Shown here piece after piece: positions 58,045-64,000 of a stretch of DNA of 64,000 nt. Origin of the DNA: an uncultured Bacteroidales bacterium (lineage in GTDB: Bacteria; Bacteroidota; Bacteroidia; Bacteroidales; Paludibacteraceae); contig UQNE01000002.1 of the NCBI GenBank assembly GCA_900542355.1, forward strand, positions 124,001-188,000. The letters are read 5' to 3'. Below the pieces are notes generated by a model. It did not search any database and was not told where the DNA came from. It was given only the letters and a program-made list of their open reading frames with translations. The stretch's first letter is position 1. The number at the start of each line of letters is the position of its first letter. A program made the position numbers and the translations under genes.

Positions 58045-59373
58045 ATGAAGAGACTATTTTCCTTTATGGTTGTTGCGCTGCTGATTAGCGCGAACGCCAT
58101 AGCAGACGACCATGTGATGGCGGCTACCAAGAAAGCCCCCATCCGTGATGTACCTGCGGAGTTGAGCCTGAGCGTAGAAGAGGCGCAAGACTATGCCGTG
58201 CAAGCCAACCGCACGCTACGCAATGCCGACTTGGCAATACAACAGGCCTACGCTCAACGCTGGCAAACCATTGCGGCTATGCTCCCGCAAGCCGATATGA
58301 GTTGGGGCTACAACACAATGTGCGGGTACAAGATGAATTTCCAAGGGATGGAAATTGCTATGCCCGATTACTCCAACATGGGTATCACGGCTTCGGTGGG
58401 CATCAGCGGACAAGCCATTGTGGGTGCGGTGCTCAATACTATCGCTATCGATATGCAGAAAATCAGCCGTGAGCAATCGGAGGACGACCTGCGGGCGAAT
58501 GTGAAGACCTCGTATGCCTCCGTCTTGGTGCTGCAAGATGTGGTGGCTCTACTTGATTCATCGTTGCAAAATGTGGAAAAACTGGCAGAGATGACCCAAC
58601 GCAGCGTAGATGTAGGTGCGGCTGAGCAAACGAGCGCAGACCAGATAAAAGTGCGCGTCAATAGCCTCCGCAACAACATTAACTCCAACAAACGCTCCAT
58701 TCAGTTGGCTATGAACTCGCTGAAAGTGCTGCTCGATGTGCCGGTAGAAACCGAACTGACGCTCACCTCAACGCTCGATGATATGCTTTCGGCTGAGGCG
58801 GTACTCAACCTGCTCGGTGAGGACTTTATCCCGCAAAACAACCTCAATTATCAGACACTGGTCAAGAATGTTGATTTGGCAAAAGCCAATGTACACATGG
58901 CGGGCTGGGCGTATGGTCCGACAGTAGGTGTAGGCTATCAATACAGCAATCAGAAGTACTATGGCGACGGCGGTTTCCGTATGACCCCTCCTAACGCCGT
59001 GAGCGTATCGGTGTCGATGCCGCTTTGGTCATCGGGCAAGCGTGCTGCGGGCGTAACCGAGAAAAAGATTGCCTTAGAGTCGGCACGCAATACGCTGGCA
59101 GAGACTGCCGACAACCTCGGTATTCAGAACCAGCAGTTGCGCTTCAACCTCCAAAATGCCTTCGAGACCTATATGGTGGAGAAAGAGAATATGGATGTTA
59201 CGCAACGCGTGTTCCAATCTACCACCAACAAGTACAATTACGGTGCTACCTCTAATCTTGAGTTGGTCAACGCCAGCAACGATGTCATCTCGGCACAATC
59301 GACCTATGTGCAGGCGGTGCTGACCTTGGTAAATGCTGAGGTTGAGTTGGATAAGTTCTTGAATAACAAGTAA
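58045..59373 (+). CDS. TolC-family outer-membrane efflux protein
   Basis: Outer-membrane channel of the efflux system, 442 residues. Signal peptide LFSFMVVALLISANAIAD. The two TolC repeats of long helices are visible (LSVEEAQDYAVQANRTLRNA; VDLAKANVHMAGWAYGPTVGV), with the strand segments MSWGYNTMCGYKMNF and FRMTPPNAVSVSVSMPLWSS, and the C-terminal ATSNLELVNASNDVISAQST typical of the family. It lies between the regulator and adaptor genes, all in one direction without terminators. Confidence 0.94.
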   Translation: MKRLFSFMVVALLISANAIADDHVMAATKKAPIRDVPAELSLSVEEAQDYAVQANRTLRNADLAIQQAYAQRWQTIAAMLPQADMSWGYNTMCGYKMNFQGMEIAMPDYSNMGITASVGISGQAIVGAVLNTIAIDMQKISREQSEDDLRANVKTSYASVLVLQDVVALLDSSLQNVEKLAEMTQRSVDVGAAEQTSADQIKVRVNSLRNNINSNKRSIQLAMNSLKVLLDVPVETELTLTSTLDDMLSAEAVLNLLGEDFIPQNNLNYQTLVKNVDLAKANVHMAGWAYGPTVGVGYQYSNQKYYGDGGFRMTPPNAVSVSVSMPLWSSGKRAAGVTEKKIALESARNTLAETADNLGIQNQQLRFNLQNAFETYMVEKENMDVTQRVFQSTTNKYNYGATSNLELVNASNDVISAQSTYVQAVLTLVNAEVELDKFLNNK

Positions 59374-59469
59374 AAAAAAGCCTTGCCAAGAGGTACTCTG
59401 CGGACCAAATGAACTGCCGCAGAACCGCTCCATCGGAAAAATATACACGAATATAAATAAAAAACGAAT

Positions 59470-60477
59470 ATGAAAAAACTATTTATTATGGCAGCCGCTG
59501 CATTGGTGTTGGTAGGTTGCGGCAAGAAAGAGGCTACTACTGCCACCACCGAGGCAGGAGAGCGCACCGAGGTGGTGGAACTCACCACTCTCCATACACG
59601 CGAGATACAGCGCGACATCACTCTCTCGTCCAACTTGATGGGGTACGAGACCGTCAATGTAGCTCCGTCGCTCACAGGTAAGATAGAGCATATCTATGTC
59701 GAGGTAGGCGACCGTGTGCAGAAGGGTAGCGACCTCGTGCGCATGGATCAGCAGCAATACAAGACTACCAAACTGACTATCACCAACCTCGAAACCGAGA
59801 TGGCGCGTATGGAAGGCTTGATTCAGACCGGCTCCGTATCGCAACAGCAGTACGACCAAGCCAAGTTGTCGCTCGATCAGACCAAAGAGAACATCGCTTT
59901 CTTGGAGACCAATACCTATGTGAAGGCTCCGTTTGCAGGCGTTATCTCGGCGAAGAACTATGAGGACGGCGAACTCTACAGCGGGCAACCTATCGTGGTG
60001 CTGACCCAGGTGGACAAACTCAAGACCCTCATCGCTATCCCCGAGTCGTACATCCCGCAAGTGAAACAAGGCATGCGCCTTACGCTCCATTCCGAAGTCT
60101 ATCCTGACAAGACTTTCCCTGCTACTATCGAGGTAGTCTATCCTACGGTGGATGCTTCGAGCCACACCTTCCAAGCCAAAGTGGTGATTCCCAACCGCGA
60201 AGGACTGCTCCGCCCGGGTATGTATGTCAACGCTACGCTCGGTTTGGGCAAAGCAACGGTGATTACCGCTCCCTATCAGGCAGTGCTGAAACTGATTGGT
60301 GCGAACGACCGCTATGTCTTCATCAACAACAACGGTTATGCACAACGCGTAACGGTAGAGATGGGGCAACGCTTCGGCGATGAGGTGGAGCTTATAGCAC
60401 CCGAGATAGTGGACGGCGTGGAACTCGTAACGAAAGGTGAGGCTCGTCTGGTGGATGGCGTGAAAATCAGATATTAA
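59470..60477 (+). CDS. RND efflux periplasmic adaptor (membrane fusion protein)
   Basis: Lipoprotein adaptor of 335 residues linking the RND pump and TolC. Lipobox AAALVLVGCGKKE (Cys17). The lipoyl/barrel-sandwich halves are SLTGKIEHIYVEVGDRVQKG and NTYVKAPFAGVISAKNYEDG, separated by a short helical hairpin (TITNLETEMARMEGLIQTGS) that is short compared with AcrA. The beta-barrel (LKTLIAIPESYIPQVKQGMR) and membrane-proximal domains follow. It is 19 bp before the pump gene, 96 bp after tolC. Confidence 0.95.
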   Translation: MKKLFIMAAAALVLVGCGKKEATTATTEAGERTEVVELTTLHTREIQRDITLSSNLMGYETVNVAPSLTGKIEHIYVEVGDRVQKGSDLVRMDQQQYKTTKLTITNLETEMARMEGLIQTGSVSQQQYDQAKLSLDQTKENIAFLETNTYVKAPFAGVISAKNYEDGELYSGQPIVVLTQVDKLKTLIAIPESYIPQVKQGMRLTLHSEVYPDKTFPATIEVVYPTVDASSHTFQAKVVIPNREGLLRPGMYVNATLGLGKATVITAPYQAVLKLIGANDRYVFINNNGYAQRVTVEMGQRFGDEVELIAPEIVDGVELVTKGEARLVDGVKIRY

Positions 60478-60496
60478 ACCTAAAAACGAAACTAAG

Positions 60497-63400
60497 ATGG
60501 CTATATATAAGACAGCGGTGCAAAAGCCCGTTACCACAGCCCTTATCTTCTTGGCTGTGATAGTGATAGGTGTGTTCTGCTATGTGCAGTTGCCTATCGA
60601 CCAGTTCCCTGAGATGGACCCGCCGTATGTAACGGTGATGACTACCTATCCGGGAGCATCTGCCTCCGAGGTGGAGAGCAATGTTACCAAGGTGATGGAG
60701 AACTCGCTCAACTCGGTGGACCACTTGAAGGAACTGACCTCTAAATCAAAGGATAACATCTCCTCGGTAACGATGGAGTTTGAGTGGGGAACCGACTTAG
60801 ACGAGGTGCTCAACGATGTCCGCACTTATGTGGATATTGTGAAGGATAACCTGCCGGATGGTTGCTCCAACCCTATTGTGTTGCGTCTGAGCACCAGCAT
60901 GATGCCTGTGATTCAGTATGCCGTGATGGCTGATGAGTCGTATCCCGCATTGGATAAGTTGCTGGACGATGAGATTATCCCGCAGTTGAACCGTGTGGAC
61001 GGTATCGGTAACCTGACTGTTTCCGGTGCTCCGGAGCGCTATGTGTATGTCTATCTTGACCAGCAGAAACTCGATGCCTATGGGTTGACCGTAGAGAGCG
61101 TGGGGCAGATGGTTTCCGCCAATAACCTGAATATGTCGTCCGGTACGGTGAAGTTAGCGAAAGAGCAATACCAGATGGAGGTACGCTCGGAGTACGCTTC
61201 CTCGGATGAGATAAACAATATCGTAGTAACCACTACGGCAGATGGTCGGCAAGTCTTTGTGCGCGACATTGCCACTGTGAAAGATACCATCAAGGAGTTG
61301 TCGCTGGATGAGAAAACCGACGGTCGCGAGTGCGCACGTCTGATGGTAACCAAGCAGACAGGTGCGAACACTGTGCAGATATGTAAGGATGTGCGCAAAG
61401 AGATTGCCCGTATTCAAAAGACGCTGCCCTCGGATGTGCAGTTTAAGTTGATTTACGACTCGTCGGAGAACATCCAAAACTCTATCGACTCGTTGAACGA
61501 GTCTATCCTATACGCACTGTTGTTCGTGGTATTGGTGGTGCTCTTCTTCTTAGGAAAGTGGCGCGCGACGTTGATTATCGGTATCACGATCCCTATTGCC
61601 CTGATTGTGGCGTTTATCTACCTGAAGATGGTAGGCTCATCGCTGAACATTATCTCTATGTGTTCGCTGACGGTGGCTATCGGTATGGTGGTGGACGATG
61701 CGATTGTGGTCTTGGAGAATATCACAAAGCACGTTGACCGCGGCGAGAACCCGCGTGAAGCGGCTATCTATGCAACCAACGAGGTGTGGGTATCGGTTAT
61801 TGCTACTACTTTGGTGATTGTGGCGGTGTTTGTGCCGCTGACCATGCTGACGGGTATGGCAGGTATCATGTTCAAGGAGTTGGGTTGGATTGTAACCATC
61901 GTAGTTTGTACCTCCACCCTTGTGGCTATCTCGCTCACGCCTATGTTGGCGAGCAAGTTGCTCAAACCGCGCAAGGTACATGTGGACGCAGAGGGCAACC
62001 TCATTGACGACGAGAAAGGCAAGAAGACTTGGTACGAGCGTATCGTGGTGAGATGGCTCGATTGGATAGATGAGAAGTACGCCAAAGCCCTTGGCTGGTG
62101 CTTACGCCACAAAGTGCTTACCTTCTTCATCCTGCTGGCTTTCTTCTGCTGCTCGATGATTCCTATGATTACGGGTCAGATTGGTACCGACTTTATGAAG
62201 CAGCAAGACCAAGGTCGTATGTCGGTTACGGTGAAGTTGCAGCGCGGTACACGTATTGAGGAGACGCTCAAGACAGCTCGTGCGCTCGAAGCACGCTTTG
62301 TGGAGTTGGTGCCTGAGATACAGTTGATTAGTACCTCCGCCGGTACCAACGATGATAGCGGCATGGGCGCACTCTTCTCCTCTACGATGAATAATACCAT
62401 CTCCATGACGATCCGTACGAGCAAGAAGTACGAGCGTGAGCAGACTATCTTTGAGATGGCAGAGATACTGCGTCAAGAGATGGCACGCTATCCGGAGATT
62501 ATTGACTATCAGGTAAGTACATCTGGTGGCGGTGGCGGTGCGTCTAACACCGTTGACTTGGAGATTTACGGCTACGATTTCGATGAGACTTCTGCGTTGG
62601 CAGAGCAACTGAAAGCCATCTGTAACCACGAGGTACCCGGTGCCCGCGATGCGACTATCTCGCGTGATGACGAACGCCCGGAGATAAAGATTACAGTGGA
62701 CAAAGAGAAGGCATCGCGCCTTGGGCTGACTTCCGCCACTATCTCTTCCTATCTTCGCAACCGTGTGAATGGTATGGCATGCGGCTACCTTAAAGACGAA
62801 GGCTCGGAGTATGATATCCTATGCCGTTTGGAGGAGAAAGACCGCAACTCCGTGGAGAAGATTGCTAACTTGAGTATTCCTACCCCCGTGGGCAAGAGTG
62901 TCAAACTGAGCGAGGTTTGCTCTATCGGTGAATACTGGACGCCACCTACCATCGAGCGCAAGAGCCGTCAGCGTATCGTTACCGTGAAGGTAACGCCCTA
63001 CAACACTTCTCTGGGTGAACTGGCACAATATATAGATCAAAACGTACTGCCGAAACTGGACATTCCGCAAGGTGTGGTAGTGCGTATTGCCGGCGACTAC
63101 GAAGACCAGCAAGACACCTTCGTCGACATGGCGATGTTAGGCATACTGATTATCATGCTGGTATATATCGTGATGGCAAGCCAGTTTGAGTCGCTCAAGA
63201 AGCCGTTTGTGATTATGTTCACTATCCCGTTTGCCCTCTCGGGTGTGGTACTCGCTTTGTGGCTGACCCATAGTTCGTTGGATATGATTGGTGCATTGGG
63301 TGTCATCATGTTGGTGGGTATCGTGGTGAAGAACGGTATTGTGCTGATTGACTATATCGACCTGTTGCGTGAGCGCGGCTGGGAGTTGAATGAAGCCGTG

Positions 63401-63742
63401 CAGGCAGCGGGCAGAAGTCGTATCCGTCCTGTGCTGATGACAGCGTTCACCACTATCCTCGGTATGGTGCCGATGGCAGTCAGTAACGGTGAAGGCTCCG
63501 AGATGTGGAAGCCGATGGGTATTGTGGTGATTGGCGGTCTAACCGTTTCCACCTTCCTCACCTTCTTCATGGTGCCTACCCTCTATGCTGCTATGTCCCG
63601 ACACGGAGAGCGCGACAAGAAAAACCGTATGCGCAAAGGCTTTATCTTTATGAATATCAAGGTGAAGAAAGACCAACCTGCCGTAGAAGCGGCTACCGAG
63701 GCTTCCGTCTTCCCCGAGACTACACCTACCGGCGAGAAATAA
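60497..63742 (+). CDS. RND-family efflux permease (HAE1/AcrB-type)
   Basis: Inner-membrane proton-driven pump of 1081 residues with twelve membrane segments and two large periplasmic loops. The start AIYKTAVQKPVTTALIFLAV and VQLPIDQFPEMDPPYVTVMT are typical. TM4 carries the proton-relay aspartates in GMVVDDAIVVLENI (about 397-410). GxxxxGxxxxxP-like elements and FTIPFALSGVVLALWL in the second half are intact. The C-terminal cytoplasmic tail is extended and charged (KVKKDQPAVEAATEASVFPE). It is the fourth gene of the operon; a PII-like gene starts 20 bp later. Substrate is unknown. Confidence 0.96.
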   Translation: MAIYKTAVQKPVTTALIFLAVIVIGVFCYVQLPIDQFPEMDPPYVTVMTTYPGASASEVESNVTKVMENSLNSVDHLKELTSKSKDNISSVTMEFEWGTDLDEVLNDVRTYVDIVKDNLPDGCSNPIVLRLSTSMMPVIQYAVMADESYPALDKLLDDEIIPQLNRVDGIGNLTVSGAPERYVYVYLDQQKLDAYGLTVESVGQMVSANNLNMSSGTVKLAKEQYQMEVRSEYASSDEINNIVVTTTADGRQVFVRDIATVKDTIKELSLDEKTDGRECARLMVTKQTGANTVQICKDVRKEIARIQKTLPSDVQFKLIYDSSENIQNSIDSLNESILYALLFVVLVVLFFLGKWRATLIIGITIPIALIVAFIYLKMVGSSLNIISMCSLTVAIGMVVDDAIVVLENITKHVDRGENPREAAIYATNEVWVSVIATTLVIVAVFVPLTMLTGMAGIMFKELGWIVTIVVCTSTLVAISLTPMLASKLLKPRKVHVDAEGNLIDDEKGKKTWYERIVVRWLDWIDEKYAKALGWCLRHKVLTFFILLAFFCCSMIPMITGQIGTDFMKQQDQGRMSVTVKLQRGTRIEETLKTARALEARFVELVPEIQLISTSAGTNDDSGMGALFSSTMNNTISMTIRTSKKYEREQTIFEMAEILRQEMARYPEIIDYQVSTSGGGGGASNTVDLEIYGYDFDETSALAEQLKAICNHEVPGARDATISRDDERPEIKITVDKEKASRLGLTSATISSYLRNRVNGMACGYLKDEGSEYDILCRLEEKDRNSVEKIANLSIPTPVGKSVKLSEVCSIGEYWTPPTIERKSRQRIVTVKVTPYNTSLGELAQYIDQNVLPKLDIPQGVVVRIAGDYEDQQDTFVDMAMLGILIIMLVYIVMASQFESLKKPFVIMFTIPFALSGVVLALWLTHSSLDMIGALGVIMLVGIVVKNGIVLIDYIDLLRERGWELNEAVQAAGRSRIRPVLMTAFTTILGMVPMAVSNGEGSEMWKPMGIVVIGGLTVSTFLTFFMVPTLYAAMSRHGERDKKNRMRKGFIFMNIKVKKDQPAVEAATEASVFPETTPTGEK

Positions 63743-63761
63743 CCCTTAATATATATTGTGT

Positions 63762-64000
63762 ATGAAATCTGTAATGATTATATTCAACCAAGCCAACACC
63801 GAGCGTGTAGAATATATGCTCGATATGCTGGAGATCCGTGGTTTCACTTTCTTTGAGCAGGTGCAAGGGCGTGGCTCCCACGATGGCGACCCGCGTCGAG
63901 GCACCCACGCTTGGCCGGAGATGAACTCCTGCGTCATCACCGTTGTAGATGACGACAAAGTGCCTTCGTTGCTCGAAGCAGTAGAGAAACTCGACATGCG
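63762..64000 (+). CDS. PII-like protein, truncated by the window end
   Basis: The first 79 codons are present. KSVMIIFNQANTERVEYMLD followed by MLEIRGFTFFEQVQGRGSHD and GDPRRGTHAWPEMNSCVITV has the beta-alpha-beta ferredoxin-like layout of PII and PII-like small regulators (GrG..G.pr.gthawPe.N motif), a form commonly found after RND pump genes in Bacteroidota. It starts 20 bp after the pump stop, within the same operon. Whether it binds nucleotides, metals or the pump cannot be told. The coincidence with a sigma-54-type promoter at the head of the operon hints at nitrogen or stress control. Confidence 0.75.
   Translation, partial: MKSVMIIFNQANTERVEYMLDMLEIRGFTFFEQVQGRGSHDGDPRRGTHAWPEMNSCVITVVDDDKVPSLLEAVEKLDM

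Noticed and set aside
9479..63800. Long antisense ORFs opposite many genes (for example opposite glyS, Wzc, the RND adaptor and GH28)
   Set aside because: They mirror the codon pattern of the sense genes, have no family features and no promoters of their own.
1..64000. Prophage, insertion sequence, integron or defence island
   Set aside because: No transposase, integrase, phage structural, restriction or toxin-antitoxin family protein was recognised on either strand.

Overview
The window comes from a member of the Bacteroidota, almost certainly order Bacteroidales. The basis is two SusC/SusD pairs, a peptidoglycan-recycling Mpl ligase of the Bacteroidota type, a single-chain GlyRS, type IX secretion-like C-terminal tails, and at least ten promoters with the Bacteroidota layout TTTG-N20-TAnnTTTG. 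Shine-Dalgarno sequences are rare. Genus cannot be fixed from the sequence alone; carbohydrate, pectin and protein degradation genes fit a gut or rumen-type anaerobe. No prophage, insertion sequence, CRISPR array or rRNA was seen.

Layout. 1-1.6 kb: end of a DUF5686-type outer-membrane protein, then two small AT-rich convergent genes of unknown function. 1.6-7.8 kb: mpl, dCMP deaminase, a C-terminal processing protease and an Xaa-Pro aminopeptidase. 7.8-10.6 kb: repeats, an HTH remnant, a frameshifted lipoprotein gene and two tandem paralogous outer-membrane proteins. 10.6-16 kb (minus strand): glyS, then a three-gene membrane-glycan cassette (FAD oxidoreductase, GT-C-like glycosyltransferase, GtrA). 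16.3-18.6 kb: queF-queC-queD-queE, making preQ0 and preQ1 for queuosine. 19.2-22.9 kb (minus): RluA-type pseudouridine synthase, PnuC-type transporter, L31 type B, then rpsF-rpsR-rplI. 23-27.2 kb: IscU-like scaffold plus GGGtGRT protein; a MIP18/SufT-like protein, lpxH and mazG. 27.2-29.3 kb: lipoprotein, tRNA-Leu(UAG), M16 peptidase. 29.8-39.3 kb: SusC, SusD, Ig-like lipoprotein and a secreted M6 metalloprotease. 39.3-46.5 kb: tyrS, Wza-like and Wzc-like polysaccharide export proteins, topoisomerase III. 46.8-56.2 kb: a compact pectin utilisation locus (SusC, SusD, PL1 pectate lyase, GH28 polygalacturonase) and a small secreted protein. 57.4-64 kb: TetR regulator, TolC, adaptor and RND pump, ending in a truncated PII-like protein.

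The intergenic spaces are unusually rich in short dispersed repeats. I distinguish five families (A-E): 7-bp ATTATGC arrays, 9-bp CTAGANNNN arrays, a GC-rich palindrome, a ~110-bp TCGAGAC-containing element, and a ~140-220-bp element with 20-bp TTAACGGAGAAC units. One palindrome has supplied the last 13 codons of mpl. Other points of interest are a promoter-plus-terminator unit with no ORF (candidate small RNA, 56.7 kb), consensus sigma-54 (-24/-12) promoters before the efflux operon and mpl, and the IscU-like/GGGtGRT pair.
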